Below, piece by piece: positions 32,896 through 47,135 of a stretch of DNA of 64,000 bases (position 1 is the stretch's first letter; the number at the start of each line of letters is the position of its first letter). The DNA is from Labyrinthula sp. Ha. Taxonomy: Eukaryota > Sar > Bigyra > Labyrinthulida > Labyrinthulaceae. Location: positions 372,001-436,000 of the forward strand of contig JAALGZ010000006.1 of the NCBI GenBank assembly GCA_015227615.1. Reading direction: 5' to 3'. A program made the translations under genes and the position numbers. The notes beneath the pieces are model-generated. The model worked only from the letters and a program-made list of their open reading frames with translations. It ran no database searches and had not been told where the DNA came from.

Positions 32896-35800
32896 TTTAT
32901 TGTTTGGTTTTTATTATCTTTCTAAGTTTTTCTGTGGTACTTTGTTTTGATCATTTTAAATATGAATGGGATGTGATATTTAACCAGACACCCATAAAAA
33001 TATATAATTTTCGCAGTAAATGTCACATAGACTGAATCTTTATAAAAGTAAGGCCAATTTGGCTTAAACGGTTAAGGTAGGACCATTTTCAACCTGCTCT
33101 GGGCAATATGTCCCATTTTCACCAAAATGAACTAACATATCTACAAAACTATTATATTTAGTTAGAATCACTTATTTTGGCTTAGAGTTACAGAAACTTT
33201 TGTTTCATTAGTTTAGAACGCAAAACTTAATGTTGTGCTACTGTAGTAGGTAAGTATCAAGTTTATATCAACTTAATCTAATTTTTTGTTTAGTTCAAGT
33301 TTATAGAATTGCACTAAACAATTACTCCTATATAAATTCAGAGCAAATAGAGTTCTCAGAATGAAGTAACTATACAACAGTTCTAGCTAAGCTTTAAGGC
33401 AAGAGCAAAGAAGACACAGTGGTGCTGGGTTTCCAGAAACATACTATGGCTTTTTAGTGTTACCAGAGAAATCACCCAGTGATGAATCTTTCATGCAGCG
33501 TTGAGTTCACTGAAAAACGAGAGTTCACTTAAAAAAATCAAAAATATTACTTCGCCTGTATCCTCAAATATCAATGATGCCACGAAGCACTTACTCTAAC
33601 TACAAAACTAGTTCCTTGCTCAGGTTGTAGTTCCACAATGTCTAGTAAAGTAGCTAAGAATTTAATTAGTAATAGGTTACTATTTTTTTCTACTATGAAT
33701 CGATGAAACTCCAAGGAAATCTTTTCTAAATTTCTGTGTGATATCTTATTCTAATCTTCTTAATGCCCAGATCAAAAAGAGAGCGAGAAGAACGGTCGAA
33801 CTTTCGAATTTAATGGCTTTGTAAAAACTTTGTACGCCTAGGCAATGTCTCTAATAAGGAATATTTAGGATTAACATCGCTCAATTTTTGCGTTAGGTGA
33901 AAAGTACATAGTATCCAAGACATAGGTCCTGAAAGTAGACGCGGCTAAGAATAAAGATCGGGTTCAATCATGCGCTAACTATTTGCCAACTAATTCAAGA
34001 AGATTTAGGTAATGGAGAAAGGGTTAAGAATTTGAAGAAGCAAACTATAATAATCCTATCAGTGATCCCAATTAGAGGGATTGAAACATTCTTCTTTTAC
34101 TAGCGAGAAACGAGGTAGCATTCACAATTTCTTACAGTATAGTATTGTCTGCACGAAACCAGAATGTCTTGTCCCATGTGTAGAATTCGAAATAGCAAAA
34201 GAGAGTGAGGGTGTTGTACTTTTGTCTAAGGTAGATAGTGTGACCAGCATGTGGGTTTCCCTTGGAATATGTAATGAGAAAATTTTGACTCGTCACCGAA
34301 AGTTTCTTACTTAACTCGAAAGTAAACTGGTTGCTGGCTTCAAATTGGAAAAAAATCTAATGCCCTGCCTAAAGAGGTGTGCAGAGACCAAACTGGGTTC
34401 CTCGATTTTTTTTAATTGTAGCTAGACTTCACTAGTCGGAACTTTCATTGTGAATTAAAATTAGATGTTACCGAAATGAAAAAATATTGTTTGCATCAAA
34501 CTTCTATTGAGCTCACAATTTCAGAAACAAACCACTATAATTTTATAGCAAGGACTGAGTGAACGATTTATTGCCCTATTGATCAGATTGATATGGCTGG
34601 TCTTTAAGAATTTTCTGATTGTAAATTTCTTGAGCTCATTTATCATGGTTCTAGTAGCTTCAAACAACACATAAGATTACACAAAGATGCAAAAATAAAG
34701 CACAGAGAGATTTTACTGTTTCATCAAAAGTCTTATTTATTTATGTGGTAAGGCTCAAAGTTAGTGAAGAATATTTCAAGTGTCGACACTGTACTTTCTG
34801 TTAGAATTTTATTGCTAATGGAAAATCGAGGTGTAGGATTAACTCCTTATCAGGCCTGTGTTATGCGAAACTTATGATGACATGATATTGGTTTAGCTCA
34901 GTTCTTGTAAAGAATGTATAAAGCCAATGAGTGCTATAAGATTTGGATGAGGCTTGGGAAGATTCATGCTTAATTAACTGTAGCAACTTCCACCTAACAA
35001 ATCTAAGAGAGTTAATAAATTTAATAAAACTTAAGTCAATATATAAACTTGGCGAATTTGGTTTGATTCCATGATTTTTCCTTATTTTCGACCGGATTCC
35101 AAACGTGTGAAGCTGCGCCATATAGCAATTATAGTGAAAGAATCTCTGACTCTAGAGTCAAGTTCATAATTAAGCGTTAATCAGCTTCACCTAAATCAAT
35201 AGGAACGGCCAAATCGGCCCTTTCACTAGCAAAGAAATAGGCAATTACAGCCCTGTGTACGCAATTGAGCATTTCGATAATTAAATAGCGCTTCAGTATT
35301 AGCCATTCGTCAAAACCCTGGTAATAATATAGCATGCTACTTTACATATAGAAAAATTGGAAATATATTTAGACATTGCGTATATATATATTCATTTATC
35401 AAACAAAGGATAAATATCTTGTAGGGAACAATATATGTGCGCATTTTCAACCTGTGTAAGCAGTTATGGTTTGTTATTAAGTTAAATACTGCCATAAAGG
35501 ATAAACCTAGAATGGATATTTAAGTTGTCTCATTTGAACACTCAACCATATAATAGATGACAAAGAGACGTGGTCGTTTTAAGTAATCTGCGGATGAAAG
35601 ACTATTTTTTTGAACCTGGTTGACTTGGTGATAGGGAAGTAATACTGTATCAGCACCGAATAAATTTAATGTTTTTTGAAGAAAATCTATTGTACAATAT
35701 ACCAGTTTTATTCTTCTAGCATAACTTACAGAAGGTCTTCGCTCTTTTTGTTAGCCAGCTGAGAAAAATTATACTTCCATCATAAGAGCTAGGAGTATTA

Positions 35801-38800
35801 CTTCCCCTTAGAAGTAATCCTCATCATTAATATATGCAAGCAAATGTTAGCTACCCATGGTTATCTTTTGTTTAACTCAGCGACTCCGCGCCTACTGAAC
35901 TCACGATTCTAAGTACAAGACTAAGTGCTCTAACTCATACGGAACACTGCAAAGCGGTAATTTGGGAAAGAAGAAAGATCTACAGAACTTAGCTAGAAAC
36001 ATATTTAATGAATAATATTTTCTACGTAGTTAGTTAAAAGTTTGGTATGTTTGAAGACTTTTGAAATAATGTATAAAGATGCGTTCCATACTAGGTTCAT
36101 GCATTGATTAGCTGCATTAGTTGACTGATTGCACTTAATTTGCTTCATCTTTCTAGTGTGGTAATAATAAAGCCCCAATTCATGGCCTGGAGAGTAATTT
36201 TAAATATTAAAGATCGTTAACCTGGCCTTCATCCAGAGTGTAAGAACTCTATCTACTTAACTATATGAACATACAAACCATGGTTGACACCATTTGAACC
36301 GCCCGCTACTATTGTAGTATGAATAGGAAAAGGCTATTATTATCACTGTGGTTTTTAAGACTAAGAAATATTGAATAATGGATAACTATAGCACAAACTG
36401 AACATGTATAATTACTTGCTTAACAATCTGAATACACAAGTAAGAAACATGCGCTCTCCAAATGTTGTATAGAAACAATTATTCATCTCTTAGACATCCC
36501 CGGCTTATACTTAGTCTTTTTTCAGTAACACAAAGTAACATTATTAAATTTAAATCGATGGGAAATTTTTTTATAAGGATAAGTACTCAAGGGTCTTAGC
36601 AGATATGAAATAAGAAAATCTCGAGTGACTTCGGAATAAGCAATGTTAATAGATTATCCTCATGCTGTTGAAATAATCGGGGCCTCCCGTTGATATTTTC
36701 AAGTTATTCCAAATTTTGCTCATTAGTTGAAAATTTTATTTATTTACTCAGTTACCCAACTTTTTGCCCAAATTGCTATGTAATACATACTAGGTAACTT
36801 CATGAAGCAAAAAGATATTCGGTTTTCAAGTCACAAATAGCGAATCATTCTAGGACAAGAAAAAATAAAGGAAATTGGAGGGAGCACATATTTTGTGGTT
36901 GAGGTAAAAGTCATGATTAATAGCTAATTATTATGTTGAGATCAAACGTCTTTTCATTCTAGTTATTATACTCTAAAGGATCTGAAATGTTTCTTGAGTT
37001 AGCTTCGTCTAAAAAGCGTTGCATGAAATGAAAACAAGTGCAGTTTAATCCGTTATTTTATCGCTGTGTCCGTATGGTTAAGATAACCCCCCGGATGTGG
37101 TAGCAGGTTTTACCTTCAGTGCTATTTATATTCTCTGTCATTCAAAGTAGATGCTACATTCTGAAATATCACTTAGGGCATATATTATGCGCTTAACTCC
37201 GGAATGTTGATTCATTAGATGCCAAATTGAATAATTCCGGCTATCAATGCACATCAGTCATTTCCCTTTGTCCTGTTCATTTACTTAAGCTGTAAAACAA
37301 ATACATTCAAGTGGGAATAACCTTTGAGGTACCTGTGAATAATATTTGGTTCCTAGCTATGATTAAGTGTAAACAAAAACTTTCATGAAATCTTTTCTAA
37401 ATTTTTATCTGCTTACCAATTACACATAGCACAAAATCTTTTAAACTATTTTGTAATAGTTGTACCTAGAGTTGTTCAGCGTTCCAAGTTCTGTACTCCC
37501 CTTCGCCAATTCTAATGGTGATATAATTTTAAAATTTTGTTTTGCAACGTATATTTAGTTGGCTAAATTGAATGGTTTCGTCGTTAATAATTTACCAGAA
37601 TCCAACATTTTCTTTTTTTAGTCATGATATTTGAAGTGTATACGCTGTGAATGAACTTTGATTACACAAGCAATACCTTGATAACCATATTAGGACCTAT
37701 GATACCTCCAGATGAAACGTGCTTACCCTGAAACCTGTTGAACATCTTTTCTTTATTTTTCAAGGTACCAGTTATTGGAAGCATATTTGTTGAGAATTAC
37801 AGCCTCAGCTAGTCAGCTCGAGGTGCTGGTCGCATCGAAATACTCAGGTGAGCTTTTCTCTTGTCCTATCATGCTATTCACTTGGGGTGCAGGGTGGGTC
37901 TGGCCGATTCTCCACATCGCATTGAGTCAGAAATGAGTAGCTCATAGATGATTCTTGAATGGGGAGTGCGGTGAACTATATTGATTGAGGAATTAGGAAC
38001 TTGCTCAGGAGGTGACCGAGGATTTTTGAGTATCGTAATTCAGGAGCTCTTTGACAAATATGAGCTTCATGACTAATTTTTAAGCCTGCTCCAAGCTGGC
38101 AAAACTAGTTTCGAGTAGGTTTTAATTTGATGATCTTTAATTACTCAATGTTGTATTTTCCTCAGCCTTATTCACTATTTGTGAGTAAGGCTTATATCGT
38201 AGAAAACAATATTTCTGTTGCAAAAGCAGAGCGGTACAGTTCACTAGATGGAGATGGAGTTTCACATATCTCGCTCAAAAAAGGAAATATCAACGTAGTG
38301 TTGTAGGTAATGTGGTCAATGACCTCAGGCAGGGGTACCGTTGAGGAAAAAACCTCAAAACTCAGAAGCTGTTATCAAAAGCTTTGAATGTTGATCTTTT
38401 TCTGGGCTTTGTTATTCCTTAGATGATAGATGATTTTTTATATGTCATAATACCTCAAATCATGTTTAAGCCACATAACCAATCGCAAAATAGCCCAGAT
38501 ATTTCTTTCACTTTTGCCCCGCATGAAGACCATAGAAAATGGACCATATTGACCAGTAAAAACCCCGTAACAGTTGGGATCAGAGATATATTTTCCTGTA
38601 GTAAGCACTAATTCCAATGTTCTTACTAGAACATGGCTTTGAAACTGGCAAACGAGTGGATGATTGAACGTAGGCTCGTATTGTACTGCCGTTAGATTGT
38701 TATTATCAATAATTCGTGTCGTTTAGCGTGTAAAATGCTACAAAACAAGAACTAAAGCTTCGAGTCCTGTGAACTACAGGAGACAAACAGTACGATCATG

Positions 38801-39709
38801 GAGTACCAGAATAGGGTTTCAAACCACAAGAAACAAAAAAAAACTCAACGTGGCTGAGAAAATCCACAAATATACTCAAACTTAATTCCAACTCCTCAAA
38901 ACTCGTTTAATATATCACGTTAGTTTCAAATGGCGCCTTTACACTCTGCACTGATCAACTATTAATGAGCTCTTCATTTGATTTTTCCTTCTTGTGATCT
39001 GTCTAGGTTTTCCAAACTACTTTCATATTTATTGGCCGCCTCACCATACATACATAAGAAACTATAATTGTTCTTCATTGTAATAATAATATCAAATCAT
39101 TTTTACTCTATATCACCAAGTGAAAATTGATTGGTTCGATAAATAACATTACTGTTATTATGTAACCTATTCTGTTGTATACTATATACTTTGGGAGTTC
39201 TTTTCTTATCTTTTAAGTTTGTCTTCTCTGTATATGTTGTTCTATTGCGGTGATCTGGTCAACTGAATACTGCATCACTGTAAATAAAATAGAAGAATTG
39301 ATATATTTACTGTTACGAAGTTACAAACGCGACAAATGGAGTTTGGGCAATCCCAGCAGAAGCGATAAGGATACCATTAATAAAAGAAAACTTACTATAA
39401 ATATATCTCATCATCTCATAGAATCTGAGATGGTGCTGGGAACCCTTATGCGGAAGTGCGGACAGTTTGAGGAACGTCAGAAACTCCCCGAGAAAACTGT
39501 GAGAGTTGGGGAGAAAATAAAGACGACTCTTCAAACCGGAAACCAAGCTAGGCTCTAAGCGACAGGTTTCTGGTAAATAACGTTGACACAGCTCAAAAGA
39601 CCTGCATAAATAGTCCTTCTTCGTATAGAATAGTAAGTACTAGAGGCAGACGCGCGTAGTACATCTACCAAAAACCAATACGAAACTACTCAAAACCCAA
39701 AAGAAAACA
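32896..39709. other. Gene desert of about 6.8 kb
   Basis: No recognisable gene on either strand. A somewhat GC-richer patch at about 37.76-38.06 kb, with phrases such as AGGTGCTGGTCGCATCG, stands out and could be a non-coding RNA or a decayed gene; I could not match it to U1-U6, SRP or RNase P cores. A frame at 39250-39558 starts only at GTG and looks like chance. Confidence 0.5.
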
Positions 39710-39955
39710 ATGTTGAATTCTAAGTTTGGAGTCTGTGCTTTGCTTGTCGGTTTTCACTTTCTTGTAACTATGAACTACGTATCTGAAGAAGAACAGAAAG
39801 AGATTGGGAAAGGTTTTCGATGCACTGAGGCGGATCTGAGTTGTCGGAAGAAGCAGAATTTGAATGTTATGAACGAGTTTTCCAAGTACAAAGGTTTAAG
39901 TAAGAGTGAATTAGTTGAAGCCATGAAGGAGAGTTATTTACTTCAGACAGAGTAA
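39710..39955 (+). CDS. 81-residue single-pass membrane protein, copy A of a small family
   Basis: The ATG frame gives 81 residues. The N-terminus MLNSKFGVCALLVGFHFLVT is a short basic start and one hydrophobic helix, usable as a signal anchor or uncleaved membrane segment. A charged middle follows with two cysteines in CTEADLSC. The C-terminus is EFSKYKGL, then AMKESYLLQTE. Copy B at 50435-50680 has the same length, no gaps and roughly 45% identity, concentrated in the first 22 and last 26 residues. Conservation of both ends, with the middle free to change, shows selection on the protein. The function is unknown. A short (AG)7 run (39974-39987) follows 18 bp after the stop. Confidence 0.75.
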   Translation: MLNSKFGVCALLVGFHFLVTMNYVSEEEQKEIGKGFRCTEADLSCRKKQNLNVMNEFSKYKGLSKSELVEAMKESYLLQTE

Positions 39956-40353
39956 TCTTTCTGTAATAAGGGTAGAGAGAGAGAGAGTTGATTTTTTTGT
40001 TAGACTAGTCTATGTGCGAGTAATTTTGAACTGTTGTGTGTTGCTATATTTTGGTAGGGGAATATTAATACTATTCTGTTACTTATGAATACTTACATAC
40101 ATTTATCTTTCTATTTTGTTTTGTTGCATTAAACAATAATTTCAAACATACGAAAACGTAAAACTGTTCATCCAAAGAAAAACATTGAACACCGATGTGA
40201 AATACACTCTTTCAAAGCGAACTAAAGTTTTTTTTACACAAGACTTTAAAACACAGTTTAAGCTTACACTTGTTATTTTATGGAAAAGCACAACCATTGT
40301 GTATACAAAACAAATGTAATCGTAATATTTCATATCTCGATTCACACTGAGAG

Positions 40354-40851
40354 CTAACCAAATAACTTCGACACTTTTTCTATTCGTTTTCTCCACTCCA
40401 TTGAAACAGGGCAGTTTTTTTCCCTTTTACTCAGCAAGGCATAAATCTGCTGCTTCACAAATGAAACTCTCCGAAGTTTCCACTTCTTAAACCCCAACAT
40501 CCTCTTTAACTTATGATCTATAGCTCTGTTTCTTCGATATATACCAAGTAGATTCGCTGCCCGGCAGATCTCTTTCAGTTCACAGTTTATCATAGCAAGA
40601 GCTAAGCGAAGCACTATCGCTTCTTCCAACTCACTCCATCTCCCTGTGCACTCTACCTGCTGCTTTTGCTCGGGTTTAGGTACTTCGTCAAAAAATGGAA
40701 AAGTGTCACACTTTCCCTTGATAATTTCCTGTATCCGTTGATTCCCGCTTTCCTTTTCTCGAACTGGATCAATACTGGCTGCCATCGCTGCACCCAAAAG
40801 GTTTGGTGAATAATTTCTGAGTAAAAGACATTTCTCTACGTTTATTGACAT
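40354..40851 (-). CDS. Myb/SANT-like protein, putative DNA-binding
   Basis: The first ATG gives 165 residues; an upstream GTG is ignored. Residues about 70-125 read GRWSELEEAIVLRLALAM, then LKEICRAANLL, then RAIDHKLKRMLGFKKWK. This is the helix-turn-helix pattern of a single Myb/SANT repeat, with W, the acidic EE helix start, and a basic third helix. The rest is basic with no other domain. Most such proteins bind DNA or chromatin in the nucleus. The sequence is divergent, so this is a moderate call. It converges with copy A of the small membrane family, with about 400 bp between stops. An ATTGG box near 40936, about 80 bp upstream of the ATG, may belong to its promoter. Confidence 0.5.
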   Translation of the reverse strand: MSINVEKCLLLRNYSPNLLGAAMAASIDPVREKESGNQRIQEIIKGKCDTFPFFDEVPKPEQKQQVECTGRWSELEEAIVLRLALAMINCELKEICRAANLLGIYRRNRAIDHKLKRMLGFKKWKLRRVSFVKQQIYALLSKREKNCPVSMEWRKRIEKVSKLFG

Positions 40852-43800
40852 TTTATATTTGTATTTGAACTTCACGTAAGGATAGTTTTGTTATTTTATT
40901 AATACACTATTAACTTGAGAAACGCGACCGTCTATTGGTTCTCTGAAAAAGCGACTATAAGGTTAAATATATACTGGTCGTAAACTATATGTGTTACATA
41001 GAGCAAGTGTATACTTGACGTAAAGTGCTGCATAGCCAGGAACACTATTTAACTTCCTATATTTCATTACACATTACCGGAGGCTTAATATTTTCAGTTG
41101 TTATCAGACTGGTGTCTAGTGACGACATTCTAGCGAATCTGCTTGTATAAAATATTCTGTATCAACAAACCAATACAAATCCATTATAATTTCTTAAAAC
41201 TTAAGTATAACTTTATATAACAAAATAAACTTTTCATAATATTTCCAAAAGAATAATGTTGTTATATATAGCTATATGCGAATGCTTGCGTCGTAAATTT
41301 TTGGGCAGGTTTTCGGTTCCATTACGGTCATCGCAATTGTTATCCCGAAAGTACCGAAGTGGGTTAACGAATAATAGAATATGTTCGAAAATCATCGGGT
41401 GTTAAAGAAAGAGCAGATGCGGCCAGGACAATGTTTACGACAGACAGAATTGAAGACGTGAGCTCAACTAGTTGACTAGTGTTGCTGAAAATACTGGGAT
41501 GACACCAAGATACAAGGGAGAATTATCTTCACTCTTCTCTTGTTTGATTGAATAATAAAAACTTCGGGTCTAGAAGAAATTATATACGAAGATTGAATTA
41601 CTGGGAACCAGATTAATATTTGTGAGAACCTTCTAAATAACTCATGCTTCTTGATATAGTTTTTATTCTTAACCTCTTAAAGCCGATAGAGTGTTACAAC
41701 CAAGTTTATTATTTTCCTGTCCTTTGTAACGCAAAATTTTACTTTGTTAAGGAGTTGGTGTGAACACAAGCGTACAATATCCGCCAAAAAAGTAATATTA
41801 GTATATTTCTTCAGAAGTGGTGCATCAATGTTGAAGTTTTTCTTGCTCTCTTCCTCTGTTTTAAGACTTTAACATGTTATTTATGTAACTAGTTTCTAAC
41901 GTTGTACAATAACTTTTGGTCTTTAGCCCCAGACTGGGTAGAAGCACCGTTGTTGAGGTGTAATTTCTTGTGCACATAAAGTAGTCTACATGTTTCCCTG
42001 TTTAGACTGATTCTGTCGAAAAACAAAGTAAGCAAGCTTAGTTGTACGGCATATTTTCAAGACCTTTTTCGGATTGCTAAAATAAACTTTATTTGGAGTT
42101 GATACTAAAAAATACTTTTGTTCTATTTTCTTTCAGCTAACGTAGTACTGGGTTTGAGGTAAATGGCAATATTCTTTCATTTCTTTTAGAATTCCACAAG
42201 CAGGATATATTTAGCTCCTGGCGTAGATGTAATTCTTGGGATCAAGTTCTATTCTTCAACTTTAGGTCTAGTAGGATCTCAGGAAACATTAAAATTTGAA
42301 AAGGCCTGAGGAAGCAGGCAAATTAATTGGGGTAGTGGAAAAGGGATATATCTTGGCTCTTCTATTTTTGATGTTAAGTGTTTCATCGCGCTCTTCTTTT
42401 CTACTTGGGTTCTTATTATTCAGAAAGAATCTCACTGGCCCAAGGGAACTGCTTTTAGTGGGGTGGTGGTTTGTAACAATTAAGACATAAAATATTAGGG
42501 GTTAGTACTGGTTCAATGGATTGTAGCATCAGCATAGCTGGTAGTATTAAGAACTCATCTTTGTGAAGGCGAAACATAAAGGAATTTGCTCTGAGTATAT
42601 ATCTGACCTGTACTTTTCCTATACAACCAGGTTGTGGTAAGCTAGTTTGCTGGTTTTGGGAATAATTCCATTCTATAAGTCATTTTCTCATTCTCTTACT
42701 CAAGGAAGTTTTATCAGAAATAAATACCTCCATGTCTAAACAGCTAATTCACAGAGCGAAAGAGAATCTATAACTGAACTAGTGGTGGAACAGTTTTACT
42801 CTCAAGCAATTAAGGAGAATAGTAATTAGACTGTAATGAAGATTTTACGTTTAAAGGTGAAGAACAGAAAGAATAAATGTAGAAGAAAAGACTCGACAAA
42901 ATGCTCATTAAAAAAAATTTGACAATGATATATTGAGAGCTGTTAAGAAAAAGCTTGCTTACTAATAGGATGTACGAGTGGCACTAAAATACTTAATTCT
43001 CTTTCTCCCTTAAGATGTAAACAGAAAAACTGATTAAGCTGAACGACTACAAGCAACTCTAAAAGGTATTTATATGGCAAAAAAACTAAATGGTTCCACC
43101 AAGTATCTCCTGCCGGTAACCATAGATTGAAACCAGAGAAGCGCAACATATATGTAATTATCATGCTAAACATGTTTTATTCTTACTGTTAAGTAGATGG
43201 CTATAATTCATAGATATTCTTTCTTCACAACGCACTTTGCTAGACTTAATTAGGATGTAGTCCCGTTACTGGTCTATAGTGCTAATGTAGCTTACCGAAT
43301 TTGCCTCTGTTTTCTTGCAGAATAATCAACTGGAAGCACAAGAAAAGATTTGTGAACCAAAATTTTGGTCGTTGAGAGAAAAGATTATTTATGTAGCTGT
43401 TATCATATCTTTTGCTGTGAAAGTATATGGAGGTTTCTATGATTTTTGAAAAAAAACGGAGAAGCCATATTAGTAGTGAATGCTGAAAAGCTACCATATA
43501 ATTAGGTATAGCTCATTAAATGAGCTCAGCAAGCAACATTCTTATAATGTGTTACGAAGCGTTAGTACTGTTGATCAAGGAAACCTTACTAACTAGAAGT
43601 ATGTAATGAAAGATAGACTTGAAAAATCAACAACTAGATTGCCTACAATGCAAAATTATTACTGGTAGCATCATCTATCAAATGAAGACAAAAATGCACT
43701 AAGCTGTATAGATATCTTGTGAAAACTGCAACTGGGTATAAACATGCTTTCCACCTCTCAAGAATAAGCAATGCTCAGATCATTATTGAGAATATCAGAT

Positions 43801-46800
43801 TATTTTATTTGAACTGAATGCTACTAAGCACTATATTTGATAGATAAGTTAGTGGCTCCATTAGGCCAAAACATAATAATGCTTTTTGTACATGCTATAA
43901 ATAGTGTATGGAATGCTTGAGGGAACTTGCAGAATATATTTAGCTACTGTTTCAAGCATAGGCAAATATTAATCTTGAGATTCTAACTTCAAAGGTTCCA
44001 ACCCTGATTGTATGACTTGCTAAGCAGTAAATATCAATAGGGTATAATACAAAAAAAAATAAGGATTTAATTCCAAGAAATTGTTTTTCAAAGTCTTTAT
44101 GATCCAGTTACGCCCAAATATTCTTAAGTTCTAGAAGTTCCAATACCAGAAATAGAATTGTTTCGCAAAATTGTTTAAAAAATTTTACTATTCTAGAAAT
44201 TCTTGGTCATTGGTCTTAGCAAGTGATGTTTATTATCAGCTGTCCGTTTTACTACTTTCAAAATATCAATTGGCAGTCTAGAGTGCCAAAAACACAAATA
44301 ATGTCTTGAATCAGATACACTACAATCTTGAACCTATATAAAATCCTGCCTCATAGGGTTGAGGGTATCTAAGTACCCTGTTATGTGCCTTATATAAAGT
44401 TTCGAGTCCGTTCCAAGAGTTTCTTACAGGATATCTGATATGTGTGGAAAGAACAATTAACACAGACCAGGAAAAACTATACCAATGGCTCTAAAAGATA
44501 TTGACCTTATTTCCCTACTGCTTGGAAACTTTTAAGCAGCTCAAATACTGCGTTATTGCAGTACGTAGGATCCGCTAAAAACTAGATGTCTCAATTTAGA
44601 AAAGGAGGAATTAGCATTATTTTGAGAATACATGAAGCGAAAATTACCTTCATCTCAAAAAAATTAGAACCAACTTTTCAAGTCTTTAATAATACCTAGA
44701 CTGTCTAGCTTAACATAGTTAAAACATAGCAGGAACAGCTATTCGCAGAGATCACCTAGCTGATGCAATTATAGCTTGACTACTTACAGTGCAGTCTCTC
44801 AGAATTGACACAGATAATATTCTAGCTCTAGAATATTAAAATTAATTTTTGCTTGTGGAGTGCGGACGAATTTCTTTACATATACACTAACTTGCATTTA
44901 CATTTGCAACTACTCAGCTCACGAGCCGGGTCATGCAAATAGATTTGGTGCAAGAGATATTTTCACTTATTAGGATTTAAAATCAAACTACCATGATTGA
45001 TTTTAACCATACTCACATATGTGACTGAAGTTTCACACTTGTTGCATACACATAGGCTGGTTTCATCAGCTTTAACATTCTCGGAAGTTCTCTTCTTCAA
45101 TAGTTAGAGCTAAATTCTCTGGGTACGATCTTAAGTTGAAGAAAAATTATTGAATTTTAATGTGAAGAGGAAGAAAAACATACTATAGAACGGGGAGAAA
45201 ACCCAGGTATAGGCAGGGGACGGATTTGATTCAGTGAGTGCTCATCCATAAAGTTCGTGTCCATGTTTTTCCTGCTGATAATCATTATTTATTCACAATA
45301 CAACCTTGAAAAATGATTGATTCTCATTCATTACCAATAAAACCCTGAGCAACAGGTTCATTGGCAAGGTAGTCAAAATATAATCTATCCTTCAATCGTA
45401 TGAAAATATATGAAATAAATTTTGTTGCTAGTGTGGCTAAAAAACATGCGTTCCAAATTTGTCTTCCTTCTCAATTGCTAATCACAATATAAGCACTATC
45501 ATTTGAAAGGAATTATGATAAAGCTTTCCATCTTGACAAAAACAAGCAAAAGAATTATCAACTTACTATAGATAAACTCCACAAAATGAGGCCCCTAGAT
45601 ACAAGCGACGAGACAAAACTCTACTCAAACTAACTAAAGAGGATTCTTTCAGTAGAAGTCAGTTCATAACCATGGGTTCAACAGCAAATTCCTAGGAAAT
45701 AAGTTCATATTAGCAGTATTACATGTGCGAGTGAGAATTATAATGCACTTTCAGTGCCAAATACCTGATATTCTTTGGGTGTTGATGAGCAGGATGTTTG
45801 CAAGGTCAATAGGTGTAGCGAATTGCCTCTTAAGGGATAGAGTTATTTTATTGTGCACATAAAAGAAAACTCGTTTGTTTTAATAAGAGCTGAGAAATAA
45901 TTCAGTTCATGTTTTACTCATATTCTTAAGTTACAGAGACCATGACTTCCCTGCTGATAGTTCCACAAAAACTATGCCATGCATTGTAATGAATAGTCAA
46001 TACAACATTACCATAGTTTTCATTACATCGAAACACATTACTGAGTATCAACCGAATAAGTTTTTTTTGACTTCGAAGCCGAATACTCCAAATTCTGATT
46101 GGTCCAATTTTTAAGTGTCCTAAACTAAATCTCTCAAAATCAACAAAAAGACACCAACAAAGGAACTCGGAAAGACAGCCAAGTATAGAAAAATATAGAG
46201 GCATCACTCTAGGGTTATTATTAGACTGTTTTTTAGTTCTGCGAGGCTTATAGAGTACTTGAAACAGAATTCACGCTGTTTGAACGTTTTTCCAACGCAG
46301 AAAGCACATTTCATAAAACTAAAGAGGCCAGCTTTCAGAACGTAGGCTTTCAAGAAGAATTTCATCACACTGGTTTTGGATCGGTTGATACAGTATTTTG
46401 GTAAGCTTCGATATTAACGCACTGGAATGTATTGAGTTAAACAAGGATTTGATTCATAGTAGCTGAAAACGGTTTCTTTTGGAGGGCAGGATGTGGATTA
46501 ACAAAATTGTTTCTTCGTGATAACAGGTTTGGTACTCAATTTCTACATTGGTTAATAGGATATTTTTGTTGCATAAAAAAACCTAAGTCTTAGAATATCA
46601 CTTGGTTTTAACAGAAATTCGCATTTTTTGAATTTAGGTACTTAAATTTAATGCTTTTGAAACTCCTATTTCCTTACGCTTCAGGTATCATTATTAAGCT
46701 TTGCATACTCTCCAATGTATCTAACTTTAAAACAAGGAAAATAGCCTAAATCAATCCTCATCTTCATCTAGGGTTGAGTGGGGAAGGAGGGTCGAGTCAT

Positions 46801-47135
46801 GGGGAACATTTTTAAAGGCGTACTCTAACACAAACGTCAAGGATTAAGCTTAATTAAAAAAACGAAATTCATTTAATTCCATAGAATGAGTAGAAGAAGA
46901 TACTTGAACATTATCTTTTTAACTGTTAGTGTTTAGGTCGTACTTTGTACCACGCTTGACTTTGTTCTCAGCCACCCTCTATATTTTGTCTATGGTAAAC
47001 CCCCATTCTGCGTATCGTTTATTCAGGCGAAGTATAGTGAAAAATTATTTTGGGAAATTGCTCTGATCAATCACATCACGCGAAATATCTGACTCCGGAG
47101 TTAATCAGAACTCAATATAAAGATCAGTTAGAGTG
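40852..47135. other. Gene desert of about 6.3 kb
   Basis: No recognisable gene. It holds a copy of a diverged repeat at 46051-46150 (see that entry). Short frames here (64-93 codons, some with non-ATG starts) have no recognised content. Confidence 0.5.
46051..46150. repeat. Diverged dispersed repeat, copy 1
   Basis: This block of about 100 bp aligns with 63823-63925 at roughly 75% identity. Shared words include ACCGAATA, GATACTCC/AATACTCC, ATTGG, AATTTTTAA and CCAACAAAA/TCAACAAAA. No ends, inverted repeats or coding capacity are seen. It may be an old repeat family, or related promoter-like pieces, since both copies contain a CCAAT-type box. Confidence 0.5.

Noticed and set aside
39974-39987. 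(AG)7 microsatellite after copy A, and other short TA, TG and G runs in the window
   Set aside because: Simple repeats of ordinary length with no sign of function.
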